Source: Heterostelium multicystogenum
Taxonomy: Eukaryota > Evosea > Eumycetozoa > Acytosteliales > Acytosteliaceae
Reading direction: 5' to 3'
DNA: 64,000 bases
Assembly (NCBI GenBank): GCA_003667245.1
Contig: RCNN01000005.1
Coordinates: 62,001-126,000, forward strand
Shown: one piece after another, positions 48,871 through 60,888 of the stretch
Layout: every line of letters starts with the position of its first letter
Numbering within the stretch: the stretch's first letter is position 1
Program-made: the position numbers and the translations under genes
The notes under the pieces: model-generated
Database searches by the model: none
Told to the model about the DNA's origin: nothing
Seen by the model: only the letters and a program-made list of their open reading frames with translations

Positions 48871-49408
48871 ATGGATAGTTACGAAGTTGAGTCCTCTTCA
48901 AGTGAATCCTGGTATAATATGGAAGCAGAAGAAATCTCTGATATTGATCAATTTTGCGAATTGGAGTCAGAATCATTCGATAGTTTTAGTTGGGAGTCTG
49001 ATGAAGAAAAAGAAGAAATAATTGACTTACAGCTCACTCAAATGGAAATGGAGATCAAAAAGGAATATTCAAGACCAAATATCAGAAGATATTCAATAGA
49101 TTATGTACATGTACCAAAGATACTTTCAAAGTCGATGATACTCTCACTCCATTATAATATTGAAAAAATATCACAAGAAGTGGCTACTAAGTAAATATAA
49201 ATCAACATAGATTGTACAAAATGATCATTCGAAATTAACTTAAAATTTATACAAACCAATAGTTGTATTTTAGCATCAAGAAGAACATCAATGAAAACTA
49301 AAAAGAATCAGTTTTTTGGTTAAAGAACAATGCCGCAAAGCTGCAAGAGATACTGTTGAACATATGCTTAAAACCAATATTCCAAAGAGTCTTCTTCTTG
49401 TTCAATAG
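48871..49408 (+). CDS. Small acidic protein of unknown function
   Basis: ATG 48871 opens a 107-residue frame that starts highly acidic and Ser-rich (ESSSSESWYNMEAEEISDID, ESESFDSFSWESDEEKEE) and turns basic (EYSRPNIRRYSIDYVHVPKI). It stops at 49192-49194. The stop overlaps a possible donor (aa|GTAAAT at 49190); an acceptor TTTTAG at about 49273 would lead to a second exon. With one frame change that exon reads LVKEQCRKAARDTVEHMLKT and ends at 49406-49408. The acidic first part resembles disordered nuclear regulators in composition only. The second exon is tentative, and the family is not recognised. Confidence 0.55.
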
Positions 49409-49511
49409 ACTTTATCAGACTGATAATATTAATAATATTATACCAATGATATTAATTTAAAAAAAATAAACAAAGATAATAATTTGATGGCGCCAGATAC
49501 CAAGATTTATG

Positions 49512-50851
49512 TTATTGTGTTAAAATTTCAGCACCACTATCGGTAACTAAGATAGTATGTTCAAACTGAGCAGCCCAACCACCCTCTTTTGAGGAAATTG
49601 TCCAATTGTCATCCCACATCTTCCAGTCAGTGAATGGCTTTGTACTTTCAACTAAAATTGGTTCTAATAAATTGTTAATGTTAATGAGATCTATTTATGG
49701 ATGAGAGTATCCGTAATATAATTATTTACCAATTGTAAAAATCATGTCTTTCTTAATAATATAATCTAAATCGTTGGCAACTTGGAAAATAAAGGGAGGT
49801 GTATGGAATTCCTTACCAATTCCATGTGCAGTAAATTCAATTGGAATACTATAAGAGTGTTTGTGTGCTACAGCTCTAAATGATTGTGAGATGTCGGGTT
49901 AGAGTATTGTCCGGAATTCTCAAGTGTGTAGCTAATAATAATTGTACATACTGGATTGCTTTTACCAATATCACTAAATGGTTTGTTTGGCTTGACAGCT
50001 TTGATTCCTGCTTCTAATGCCAACTTGGTAATCTCAATGAGTTTGGCGGCGGCTGTGTCGACTTCACCTACTGTGAATGTTGCAGAGGTGTCTCCATGAT
50101 ATCCTTTATAGTATACTGTAATGTCGATGTTGATAATATCACCGTCTTGAAGTGGTCTGCTATCTGGTATACCGTGGCAAATGATCTCGTTGACTGATGT
50201 ACAAATTGACTTGGGATATCCTTTGTAGCCGAGGGTTGAAGGGTATGCACCACGACGAATGATCTCCTCGTGCACTGCACGATCTATTTCATCAGTAGTG
50301 ACTCCGGCCTTGACCATATTCCCTGCGAATTGCAGGATATCTTTGGCTACCTTGCACGATGCTCTCATACCCTCGATATCCTCTTTTGTGGCAATGGGAA
50401 TATCGTCTTCGATGTCATACTCTGGTACTGGCTCACCATTGGCATATGGTGGATAAGGGATAGTAGTTGGAACCGAGAGTTTTGGAGAAACTACACCTGC
50501 GACCACTAGATTCGAAGTGTTTCTACTTAATTGGAGCTCCATTGCCCTACGCTCCTTTCGATTCATAGGTTTTGGTTGAGAGGGCTTCACATTGGAGGAC
50601 TGAGTTTGCTGTTTGACAAACTCTTCCAACTCTCTTGCCTCTCTACTCAAATCTTTCTTTCTATTGCTGTCACTTGAGTAGAATCTGTTGCTGAACTGAT
50701 TCAAACTGTAGACATGATTGGAAGTGCAAGAAGACAACTTCTTCAAAGCCGAATAATAATAGAGTGATGTTGATGCTTGTTTACTGCATATTGTATTTAC
50801 TAATCTAGAAGTAGAGCTACTACTACTATTTTTTGATAATCTGCTGATCAT
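49512..50851 (-). CDS. Methionine aminopeptidase, organellar type I
   Basis: Removes the initiator Met from nascent or imported proteins; metal dependent. The metal-ligand blocks are INIDITVYYKGYHGDTSATF (two Asp), AHGIGKEFH (His), MIFTIEPIL (Glu) and QFEHTILV (Glu). The substrate His is in NEIICHGIPDSRPL. The N-terminal ~130 residues are Ser/Arg/Lys-rich with almost no acids at first (MISRLSKNSSSSSTSRLVN), a good mitochondrial presequence, so this is the MAP1D-like enzyme. Introns: about 49876-49947 (GTATGT..ATTAG) and about 49662-49729 (GTAAAT..TTAG). Removing one A from the taaaagc run near 49952 joins SDIGKAIQ-AVAHKHSYSIP correctly. The usual GHGIG reads AHGIG here. A short extra region rich in Pro (YPPYANGEPVPEYD) precedes the catalytic domain. 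Confidence 0.92.
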
Positions 50852-51072
50852 GATTCTATTTACTTACTACTAATTAGTCATGTCCAAAATAAAATCTAAT
50901 CGACCATTATTCGTTTATTATCATTTATTGAATATTTCGTCTTTCTTGTTTTTCAAGTTATTTTTTTATGGATATATAAATCCATTTTCATCTTCCAAAA
51001 TATCAGAAATATTTGGATCGTCATCTCCAGTTTCATTTTATAGGGGAATATCAACGACAATATTAGTTAGTT

Positions 51073-52972
51073 ATGACGACTACTAGTACTAGAGATAAAC
51101 CAAATCTTATTATATTTATATTAAAATCTATTGTTTTAAGAGAGAATATATTTAGACATGTAAAAGATATTCACAAGCGTTTATATCCTACCAATAAATC
51201 ACAACCTAACATGAGATTCAATTGGTATGATTTACAGTGCTTTCCAAAGAATCTTTTGTTGTATAGATATACCGACACCTATCGTCAAGTCTTTCACCGA
51301 CTTCTAAAGGAATATCAAAGAAATTTTTGAAAAAAACATTAGCAATACTGATAATGCAAGGATCTAAAAGTGATTGTTAAACACTCCTTACGAATGAAGC
51401 ATACTGACCTATTCCTTAAATGTCTAACTTTAGATAGAATTATTAAATATTTATACGGAATCACTGGCAGTTGCTGCCAGGCTAGGCCACTTGGACATGA
51501 TCGTAGAGTTTCATGCGATATTAAGTGGTTTGTCAAATAAAAATGAATTGATAACATTCCCTTTAACACAAATAGTTGATCAAGCTATCATATATAATCA
51601 CATTGATATTGTACAATATGTTCATAAGTGCTGCAGTTCGGCTACCATAAAACCATTTTCAGTGAGCTCAATGAATCATGCTGCTAAGCATGGTCACTTG
51701 GAATTGCTTGTTTGGCTAGACGAGAATCGAACTGAAGGATGTTCACAGAAAGCAATGAATGATGCTGTATTATATGGACATACAGAGGTGGTCAAATGGA
51801 TGCATGACCATCGCACAGAGGGCTGCACTTCATATATTATTGATGAAGCATGTCACCATAGTGGAAACTTGGAAGTTGTCGAGTTCCTACACAACAACAG
51901 AACCGAAGGATGTAGCCCAAGAGCAATGGAATATGCTGCGTCCAATGGATTTCTTCCAATTGTTAAATTCCTCCATGTCAATAGGTCAGAAGGTTGTGGA
52001 AAGCTTGCGATGGACTTGGCTGCTGACCGTGGCCACCTCGATGTAATCAAATGGCTGCACATCAATAGAACCGAAGGCTGCTCCGACTTTGCTTTCGAAA
52101 TGTCTATTATGAATGGAAATTTTGAATGTTTTAAATTCCTGTATGAGAACTACAATGAAGAGATACAATCATTGAGTGGATCTCCCATGAATATTGCAGC
52201 CAGGTATGGACACCTTTCAATCGTGAGATATCTTCATCAACAAGGAATGAAATGTACACCCGATGCCATTGAGCAAGGAGCATTCAGTGGTAATTTAGAA
52301 ATGATTCAATTCCTACTTATCAACTGCACAGAAGGATATACTGAGCGAGCAATCTCGGCCGCTGCTTCCAAAGGACACTCTGCAACTGTCAGATTCTTAT
52401 TGGACAACAAAACTGACTGCACTATCGATACCAAGATATTAGATAGTGCTGCAAACTGTGATGCTGAAACCATTAGATATATACTAGACAAATGTGGTCC
52501 AGGATTGGAATTCTCATCTGCAGGCTTCGAATCAGCTATTAGGTGTGGAAATGTAGAAGTCTATCAATTGATCAGTCAATATAACAAAGCCAATGGTAAA
52601 CCTTGTCCAATGGTCAATTTTACCAAAGTCATAGAATGTGCTAAAGTAGAGATGATCAAGTATCAAATTGATAATAATCCATTCAGTATAATCACAAAGG
52701 AAGACGTTGATTTCTTATGCTATGCTGGATTCTTGGATGCTATCATTTATATATGTGAACATCCCAATAACAATGTTGATTTGAAAGAACTATTCACTGA
52801 CCAAGCCATCGAGTATTCAATCATACAGAAGCAACTACCCATTTTAAAGTATCTTCACCACCAACTAAACATACAGTACAGCCAAAAGAAAGCTTCTAAG
52901 CTCAAAGCAAGATACTCACAAACACTTAATTTCGTTTCTCATTTGAATTATCTTGCTAACATAATGCATTGA
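51073..52972 (+). CDS. Dictyostelid ankyrin-repeat protein (NRTEGC family)
   Basis: N-terminal head (NLIIFILKSIVLRENIFRHV, KDIHKRLY, then RYTDTYRQVFHRLLKEY) is typical of a large dictyostelid family. Frame changes lie near 51330, 51375 and 51460, with conserved remnants between. From 51491 a single frame of about 490 residues holds about a dozen degenerate ankyrin repeats of the form AMNDAVLYGHTEVVKWMHDH followed by RTEGC (NRTEGCS, HRTEGCT, NRSEGCG). LAARYGHLSIV- and AASKGHSATVRFLLDN-type units carry the ankyrin GH..IV core. No other domain is seen. Ankyrin repeats imply protein binding; the partner is unknown. Start ATG 51073 is the first in frame with the head. The divergent MetAP gene begins only about 220 bp upstream. 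Confidence 0.8.
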
Positions 52973-53197
52973 ATTTTATACAACTCTTTGACAGAATATA
53001 AGTATCTAAATTTGGAGATAGCAAATATTGTTTTGCAAGATTATTCTATTTATTAAATTATTTATTTAAATCATTCTTATCTATATACATTATTTATTAA
53101 TTTAAATATGATATCTCCTATTTTAATCCAATATACATACATATAAAATCAAAGACTATCCACACCGTGTGCCTGCAAATAGCAGTAGAAGAAGCTA

Positions 53198-53590
53198 AAT
53201 TAAGAAAAAAGCAACATAGAAAAGAGAAGCAGAAGAAGAATAGAACACAATTCTTCAAAGAATGAAGCATCACAAGCCAACATTAACAATGATAAGCAAA
53301 ATAATGAAAGAGAAAGACGAGAAATTGAAAGAGAAAGACGAGAACTTGAAAGAGAGAGAAAAGAGATTGAAAGAGAAGAAGAACTACTCGAAAGAGTGAG
53401 AAGAGAAATTGAAAGAGAAGAGAAACTACTCGAAATAGTGAGAAGAGAAATTAAAGCAGAAGAAGAAGCTATTAGATCTGAAAGAGAAGCACTTAATCGA
53501 GAGAGAGAGAGAGCTAGCAAACACATAAATACAGATCATAAGAAATCAACTACAAGAAAGAATAGAACAATTCAACGGAATAAACAATGA
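53198..53590 (+). pseudogene. Glu/Arg-rich coiled-coil gene or fragment without clear start
   Basis: An open frame about 130 codons long reads RREIERERRELERERKEIER, EEELLERVRREIEREEKLLE and SEREALNRERERA, then a basic tail and a stop at 53588-53590. It has no in-frame ATG. Just upstream another frame (VEEAKLRKKQHRKEKQKKN) is equally charged, so a frame change near 53250 is possible. Repetition at the DNA level (gaaagagaaagacgagaa) is strong. It may be the 3' exon of a short coiled-coil protein or a relic; simple purine-rich repeat DNA is the alternative. The Ser/Leu-rich reading of the other strand is a shadow. Confidence 0.35.
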
Positions 53591-54731
53591 TAATCATTGG
53601 ATACCAATAAATTCTTATCTAACTTTTTCACACTTGGATCATAAAAGAATGATTTCAAGATTTTCGAGGTTTTAACCTTATCACAGAAAGACATCTTGTT
53701 GGAATTCTACTGATCTCAATGTTATTAAAGAAAGCTCAATCAAAAAGATATAATATTCATTTATGTGAATATATTTATTGGAGACAGATTTCCATATTTA
53801 GGAATTAAGATAAATATACAACTAGTCATTGATGACAATAAATTAAATTACCTACCTATGATATCATCAAATCAATTTATTAATTATTATTATTATTATA
53901 TTAAATTTGACAAACACTTGTAATAATCACAATGTTATAGTAACAAAGTCATTTACAAAATTAAAACAATCAAATCTGATTGTTGATCTTGAATAACAAT
54001 TAAATATTGCTGATTCGAATATAATTTACAAATGAAATGTCAATTGATTTCATTGTTCTATATTTATCACACTACTGAGTGTTAATTATTGATTGATCAA
54101 TCAACCAACTAAAACACATAAATTTCGTTGTTTGATTTTTATAACAATTATTTTATTATGATGAGAGTTCTATTGAAAATACTACATATGATCACAGATC
54201 AATGGGGGTATGACTATTATTCGTTAGTCCAATCTAAATATATAATCAATGATAAAATAAATCATGCTAATCCAAATACAATCAATGTCATATTTAGTAA
54301 AATATTTATATATATATATTTGTTGCTATGATATATTCGTAAATCAAACTTTACCCATCGTCATATAGTCGAACTTAAAGGGGAACTCTATTTAAAAAAT
54401 CATCATTGTCAAAGAAATACTTTTGATTCATTGTTGTGATGGTATCAATCAACCAAACCACATACACCACATTTTAAATTGCTATACTAACTATAGAAAA
54501 TTGATTGGATTGGGTAGGTTGATTATCTGAAAAGGACAAAACCAAGACATAGAAGAACTTGTTACTAAAAATATATATATAAATAAATCAATCAAAATAA
54601 TTCCAAATTAATCCAATAAACATTTCCAACTCTTATCTAGATTAGTTGGATATTACTATCTTCAATATATTCCATTTTTATTTCCTTTTACTATACTATT
54701 TTTAAAATATCTATCTATCCAACTATAAACT
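53591..54731. other. AT-rich intergenic spacer
   Basis: No supported gene. The 54128-54331 (+) open stretch is short and Ile/Asn/Tyr-rich without recognisable content. Confidence 0.5.
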
Positions 54732-56990
54732 ATGAAGTTTAATTTTTTATTTATTTATTATTCTTATAAATATTATTTTTGGTAAGAAGTTATTAATTAA
54801 AATTAATTAATGAGGGAATTAATATTAATAAATGTAATTGTTATCTTAGTGCAATCAAATGACAATATAAAACAATTGGAAGTTACAATATATGACCACC
54901 ATCCAAGTTTAAATCCAGACTTTGAATATCCTTTGAGCCACGGAGAGGTTACACAAGGTTTGGTTTCCAAAACCTTAGTCAATGGTTTACCAGTTTTTAT
55001 TGGCCAACCACTCCAAGGTGCAATCAATAATGCTTCAACATTCAATACTTGGTTTAGCCATACTCCGGGTATTAATATTCCTATCAATACAAAACTTACT
55101 TTAACCCGCTCTAACACTGATGAAAGTCGATACATTCTGACCGATGACTACTTCTTTCCAATAGACAACCTTGGTTGGGACAAATTGAAACTCACCAATG
55201 GAAGTTACCAATACCAGCGTTATACCGACACCTGGTCAAAGATTACATACGATCCACAACAAGCCTACAATGGACAATACCATAATTTCCATTTCTGTCT
55301 CCATGCAAGTGCTAGCTTTGACTACAAAGGAAATGAAGTATTTACCTTCAAAGGTGATGACGATGTCTGGGTCTATGTCAATGGCCAACTCATTGTAGAC
55401 CTCGGAGGTATCCATCAAATGGAAAATGCATCGGTCGACTTTTCAACTCTTGGTATCAAGAGAGGTGATAGATGCAAATTCGATTTCTTTTATTGTGAGC
55501 GCCACACTGATCGCTCAGAGATTGAAATAGAGACTGAATTGGAGTTCTACTGCGCCTATAAAGACTACTGTGGAGCATGCCAAGGAACTGGATTGTCATG
55601 CTGTGATGCAGCAAGGGATTGCGATGATGGAAATCCTTGTACTATTGACAGCTGTCCAACTGACTATTCTAATGATGTCTTGAAAAACAATAATTGGAAG
55701 AATTACTGCATTCATAAACCAATTGATTGTCAGGCCTCGCACCAATGTGAAGTTGCAAGCTGCTCACATGCTACCAATGGTACATGTCAGCGCTCACCAC
55801 TAGTATGTCCCGCCATTCCTTGCAAAGTTGCAGAATGCAACAAAAATCTTGGTTGCCAATATAAGGACAAGGATTGTGGACCCAGTGACCAATGTACACA
55901 AAACATTTGTTCAAAGGACGTATGTAGTGTGATTAAAACAGATTGTGATGATAACAACCCATGCACAATTGATTCATGTGATGCCGCATCAGGATGCTCA
56001 CATATTAAAAAAGGTAATTATACTCTTTACTACTAGATTATGAAATCAATGATTAACATTTTGAAATCTAGATTGTGATGACAAAAATCCATGCACAACT
56101 GATTCTTGTGGAGCCGATGGCAAATGTGTCAATACACCGATTGTAAATTGCACTAGTTGTGATTGCCCGGGTGCAACCAAATGTGACACTTATATTTGTA
56201 TGACAAATGGAAGTTGTGAAATTACACCAAAGTCTATTAGTGATGGTAATGCTTGTACCATTGATAAGTGTGATCCATTGACAGGAGATATCACTTACAC
56301 TCCCAAGAAGTGTAATAATACCGATACATGTCAGAAATCAACTTGCAATAGAACAACTGGTGAATGTGTTCTCACACCAATCGACTGCAATGACTCCAAC
56401 AATTGTACAATAGATAGCTGCCAAGCAGGACAATGCATACATACTACCAATGCTTGCTCTGATAATGATCCTTGCACCATTGATAGCTGCTCCAATACAA
56501 ATGGAACATGCATCCATACACCAATGGTGTGTGCAAACCTAGATAAATGCAATATAGGATATTGTGCCGATGGAAAATGTATGACTAAGCCAGTAGTTTG
56601 CAGTGAACCAAAATCATTCTGTAAAGTAAGTGTATGTGACCCTTCAGGCTGGTTGCATTGAAGTACCAGATCATGCATACCCGACGACCCATCATGTCAA
56701 AAGGGATGGTGTAATGAGGAGAAGGCGGAATGTGAATACCGCGCCTATGATCCACTACCATTCAAATGCCAATCCATGGAGTAAAGGCAGGAGTAGCAAT
56801 TGGTGCAGCTGCCATTGCAGGAATTGTAATTGGAGGTGCTGCAGCTCTTGCACTTGCAGTCATCGGAGGAAAGAAGGGATACGACTACTGGAAGAACCAA
56901 AAGACCCAGAAGATGTCAGTATCCAACCAAAATCCATTGTACGAGGAATCACCTTCTGGAGGTATCAATCCATTATATGGTGATAGTTAA
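54732..56990 (+). CDS. Psi-family membrane protein: PA14/fibro-slime domain plus Cys repeats
   Basis: Start ATG 54732; with one T fewer in the T6 run near 54745 a signal peptide results (YLFIILINIIFVQSND). An intron follows at about 54781-54848 (GTAAGA..CTTAG). Residues about 30-250 form the PA14-related fibro-slime domain: LGWDKLKLTNGSYQYQRYTD, NFHFCLHASASFDYKGNEVF, then FKGDDDVWVYVNGQLIVDLG. Next come about nine Cys-rich repeats of the dictyostelid CTDC type (DCDDGNPCTIDSC, NDPCTIDSCSN, NACTIDKCDP). A second intron is 56014-56071 (GTAATT..TCTAG). The end is a Gly/Ala-rich TM helix (AIAGIVIGGAAALALAVIGG) and a short cytosolic tail with YDYW and two NPLY motifs. This is the layout of the prespore-inducing factor (psi) family. 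Frame changes lie near 56655 and 56780. Ligand or signalling role is inferred from the family. Confidence 0.9.
56014..56071 (+). other. Second intron of the psi-family gene
   Basis: 58 bp, GTAATT..TCTAG; removal joins HIKK to DCDDKNPC in frame. Confidence 0.75.
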
Positions 56991-57319
56991 ACAAGAATAT
57001 TGAATAATAATAATAAATTTGGTTGTAAATAAATAAAATACTCGTATCTTATGTTTTTGTTTTAAACTTCGATCATTTTTGATTTGATCACTTTTGATTA
57101 AATACACGTAAATGTGTGTTAATCTGTTTACATATTAAATTTATTTGGAACTCCAATTTTAATGGATTCGAATCATTGTTGTTGGATATAAATTATACTA
57201 TTCATAAAGTGTTAGGTATGTTGGATCTTCGAAAGATATATTGTTACAAATAATGTTGATGTAATATAATAAGTTGCTACAAATGCAACTCCAATGGCAT
57301 GTTGGTGATATTAACATAT
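56991..57319. other. Convergent 3' spacer
   Basis: About 330 bp between the psi-like gene and the VTT-domain gene; AT-rich with no coding signal. Confidence 0.5.
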
Positions 57320-58773
57320 TTATGGCAGAACAAATGATGGTGATGGTTCAGAGAATTCATCGTCATCCTCTTCGGCTTCTTGGTTTTGAAGCTTAATTTC
57401 TTCGTCCAAATTCCTCTAGACTCTTCAAAGTCCAATTTCTTATTTACAGCTCTTCTCACAATGATTGTGATAAATGTGATGGTAACAACCATAACTACAC
57501 CAGAGATAATATACATGATGATTTGGCTCTTTTCAAGTGGTTTCTTTCCAATATCTGAAATATTTCCTATCATTGTACCCATATAAATGAAACTAATGAA
57601 TTAAGTTAATTTACAATCCTAAATATAACTCAACAAGAAATGATAACATACAATGAGACCACCAGGTAACAATCCAATACCAGAGCAAATTAGGTAGTGG
57701 CTTAGCTTGACATTAGTCACAGCAAGTGCATAATTCAATAAGCTCTCGGGTACAATCGGTGTAAGTCTTAGTAGCAAAACAATTTTCCATCCTTCTTGTC
57801 CAATAGCTTGATCGATAGCTACCAGTTTTTTGTTATTTTCAATCTAATTTGTTTGATTTTAATTAATATGTGGCTCAAAACTAACTTGTTTAAAAAGATA
57901 ATTACTTTTTTGGCTATGGACTTTCTAAATACATATCTTCCTAATAAAAATGCAATTGGTGGCACCAATCATCGATGATGTCCATACAAACAACATTCCA
58001 AACCATTGTTTAAATAAAATTCCACCAACTAATAGAAAAAAATAAAAATATGTCAGAATTTTTGATTTGAAAAATATCTTGTACAATCACTTACGAATAG
58101 TGGGAAATAGTCACTGGAACTAAAAAATAATAATAATAAAATAAATACACCCATATATACAAGACCACCCAATGGTATTCCAAACTTGTTGACAAATTGC
58201 TGAAGGACATCGAGATGGTTCTGAAGCTTAAATACAAAAATAGCAAGGCAAATGCCTTACAATGATCAACGCCAAGAGCGCCAACTTGATCCATGTCTGA
58301 TATGCTCTGCTGGTTTTTGCTTGGTGCCCGCCAATTGCCAATGAATTTCAGTCTCTGCTTGGTAGTTGTTGAGTTTTCAAGGTTTGTTCGCGAACATTGT
58401 TGAGACTCTCGCTGCTCAGGTCATTGACTTTGTAGTAGGCTAACTCTTTGATGGTTGGTGTCGGTGAGTGTGGATATTGTGGTGATACACTGTAGTTGAT
58501 TCCAACGGAATTAAAATCATCAATTTCACCAGGGTATGGTGGAGGTTGCTCTGCGCTCTATCCTTGATTGAATATATGTCTCCATTAATAACGGGTGCTT
58601 CGACAAAGATATGATTGCTGGAATGGAGTTGTGAAGAATGATTTCGAGTAATTATCTATATCACCAGATATCAAACTTTTATTACTCTTTTTCATCGGAA
58701 TACTCTGGTTATTTTTTGTGCTGGTTTGTATTTGCTCGATGACGGACATCGATGTTGCAATTGGATTAAACAT
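57320..58773 (-). CDS. VTT (DedA/TVP38/TMEM64-type) domain membrane protein
   Basis: Start ATG 58773 (MFNPIATSMSVIEQIQ), then a cytosolic Ser/Pro/Gln-rich region (PPPYPGEIDDF, TPTIKELAYYKVNDLSS). The membrane part reads TWIKLALLALIIV, LQNHLDVLQQFVNKFGIPLG, GLVYMGVFILLLLFF, FGMLFVWTSSMIGAT, and the VTT core EGWKIVLLLRLTPIVPESLL, NYALAVTNVKLSHYLICSGI, GLLPGGLIYMGTMIG. A last TM helix (SQIIMYIISGVVMVVTITFI) and an acidic tail follow; with a shift near 57410 the tail reads LQNQEAEEDDDEFSEPSPSF and stops at 57320. Introns lie at about 58085-58035, 57905-57850 and 57650-57595. Frame changes are near 58600, 58365, 58240 and 57965. VTT proteins act in Golgi/ER membranes, some as lipid scramblases; this one is closest to TVP38/TMEM64 by pattern. 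Confidence 0.84.
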
Positions 58774-59952
58774 TATATATGTGTTGTTGGTGTTGTGATT
58801 AATAATAAATAGTTGTTTATTAATGAGGAGAAAGGCTTGTAAATTTTATAAGATAGATATTAAAATGATACAGAACCTATTATTACTTTGGAGAGAGTTT
58901 CAATAACAAGAGTAGTGATATACTACTTCAAGATTAGCTTTTGATGGTTTAAAATAAAAAAAAGTAGAGGGGAATCAAACTTTTTGTATTTAATTAAGTT
59001 TTGTTTGTGCAACGAATGCACCCTAACAAAGAATGAGAGATACAAAAGCAGTGAGTGAGCTGCTTTTCAATGATGCCTGTTAAACTTTAAAAATAACTTA
59101 TAACTAGAGAGCTATGATTTACAAAAAATAGTGATTAAATGTGTGCAAAAAAAATTGTTGGTGATTATTGGGTATTTGTTTGACTGTCTCTCTTTAGCTA
59201 ACTTTTTGGGAATTCTATTTTTAAAATTAAAAACAATTTCTAAAGAAAAATTTAAAAAAATGGTTTTGAGGAAAGAAAGTGTACAGAAACTGGGAAAATA
59301 TTAATTTGGGACTTTGATATTTTGGGGCTAACAAAATAAAGAAGGTATACCAAAACAACAACAATAATATAATAACAATAATAAAAAAAGTCGTATTAAA
59401 CTATCAAATTATTAATGCTGCATAAATATATATATAGTAATGTATTAAGTATATGTAATTGTTTGTTTGTTTTGTTGTTTTTGTTTACTTGTATCTTAGT
59501 TTGGATATATTAAATTTATTATTATTATATTATATTAATAAAATAATGAACTGAATTGATAGTCTTAATAATAAAATTACTATTAATGAAAATAATAATG
59601 TTGTGTAGTGTTTACTCTTAATGAAAATAATTTAATACGTATTTTCGAATTTGGGAATAATCTGTTCAATAATTTTGTAATGTTATGTTATGTTTGTCTG
59701 TAGTAGGTGTTGATGTTGATAATGGTGGAGTTGGTGAGGGAGTGAGTGAGTGTGTGTGTAATTATAACAAAATATTGAAACAAAACAAAACAAATTATTT
59801 AATTTATTTTATTTTATATAAACAACAAAAAAGAGTAAATGTGTTTGATATATTATTGTTATTATATGTAAATTAAATGAGGGGACAAAAAAGAAAAAAA
59901 ATCAAAAAAATCAAAATTAAAAAATGAAGAATGAATTTTAAACAGGACTCTA

Positions 59953-60093
59953 ATGTGGTTTACGGGTGGTCCTTTTCTGAGTGAAGTTGAATTCATAAGG
60001 TTTTTAATCCCAATAACACGAGACAAAGATCTTGCTGAAATTAAACAGGTTGAATTAGCTGATGACGTTGTTAAATACCAGTCGACAAATTAA
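59953..60093 (+). CDS. Possible small ORF, 46 codons
   Basis: ATG 59953 to TAA 60093 encodes MWFTGGPFLSEVEFIRFLIP, then ITRDKDLAEIKQVELADDVV and KYQSTN. Its composition is balanced (charged, polar and hydrophobic mixed) and its GC content is above that of the surrounding desert, unlike the usual low-complexity reading of spacer DNA. It is preceded by TTTAAACAG, which could be a 3' splice site. No homologue is known to me. It could be a microprotein, an exon, a gene relic or chance. Confidence 0.25.
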   Translation: MWFTGGPFLSEVEFIRFLIPITRDKDLAEIKQVELADDVVKYQSTN

Positions 60094-60108
60094 AGTCTGG
60101 GGGTATTT

Positions 60109-60126
60109 AAAGTTATCGATAACTTT
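60109..60126. promoter_or_regulatory. 18-bp perfect palindrome AAAGTTATCGATAACTTT
   Basis: The sequence equals its own reverse complement over 18 bp. It lies 15 bp after the stop of the small ORF. It could be a dimeric factor site or a cruciform/hairpin; function unknown. Confidence 0.35.
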
Positions 60127-60888
60127 AGTTGTTTTTTCTTGAAATTAAAACAGATGTTTGCTCTAAGGAATGGTAGGTGTCTTAATTAACAGATTAGTTT
60201 TTAGGAGTTTCAGCAAAAGATACAAATTTCTCCAACTAGATTCATAGTAGAAGGTCTTATAATTACAATGCAATTTAAAATAGAAAAGCACACAAACTTT
60301 TTTGGGACTTTGTCTCAATGAGCTATTTTGGTTGATTTAGATATACTTTTTTATTTACAATAAAAAATTAAGGTTTGTATTTTACAATTCTTTTAGGTTT
60401 AGAGATGGTTGTAGTGGTTTGCTGTATTGATGCATCAGTTCAAAAATGGTGGTTGGTTAGTTGGTTGGAGGGATCCGTTCTGATATACACAGGACTAGAC
60501 CTTGGGGATATTTAAAATTGATATAAATAAACTTGCAACGGTCAATTCATTTTCGAAAGAATATGTGTTAAAATTGAAGTTAAGATAAAGTTTGGGAATT
60601 AGTCTTTTATAAAAAAGATTGGTTCAGTTAATTTCTACAACTACAAAGCCAGTAAATCACATATTTGATATACAATATTTTTACTTTTTTCCCTAATGTT
60701 AAATATATCTAAGTGGCATCAATTATGGAATACCAACTATTTAATATTGTACCTAAGGTATTATAGTTAAATTCATTTGATTTCTTCAATAATTTTATGC
60801 AAAGTGATTCAATACTATTTTTAACAGTAGCAAAAGACAAATATATATACAGTGAATTGATTGTTTTGTATTTAAAAGAAAAGTTATA

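Larger units (their letters stand above)
58774..60888. other. 2.1-kb AT-rich intergenic region
   Basis: Spacer upstream of the VTT gene and downstream of the DENND6 gene. Apart from a 46-codon ORF (59953-60093) and an 18-bp palindrome (60109-60126), both described separately, I see nothing. The open stretch at 59685-59876 is Val/Gly repeats from (GTTGAT)n-like DNA. Confidence 0.5.

Noticed and set aside
50880..51086. 68-codon ORF between MetAP and the ankyrin gene
   Set aside because: Phe/Ser/Ile-rich with no recognised motif, overlaps the ankyrin gene start, and sits where the divergent promoter should be. A small real protein is not excluded.
53200..53526. Minus-strand Ser/Leu-rich ORF
   Set aside because: Reverse reading of the purine-rich Glu/Arg repeat.
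59685..59876. 63-codon ORF with Val/Gly/Asp start
   Set aside because: Derived from a (GTTGAT)n-like and GAG/GTG-rich simple stretch followed by A/T-rich codons; no support.
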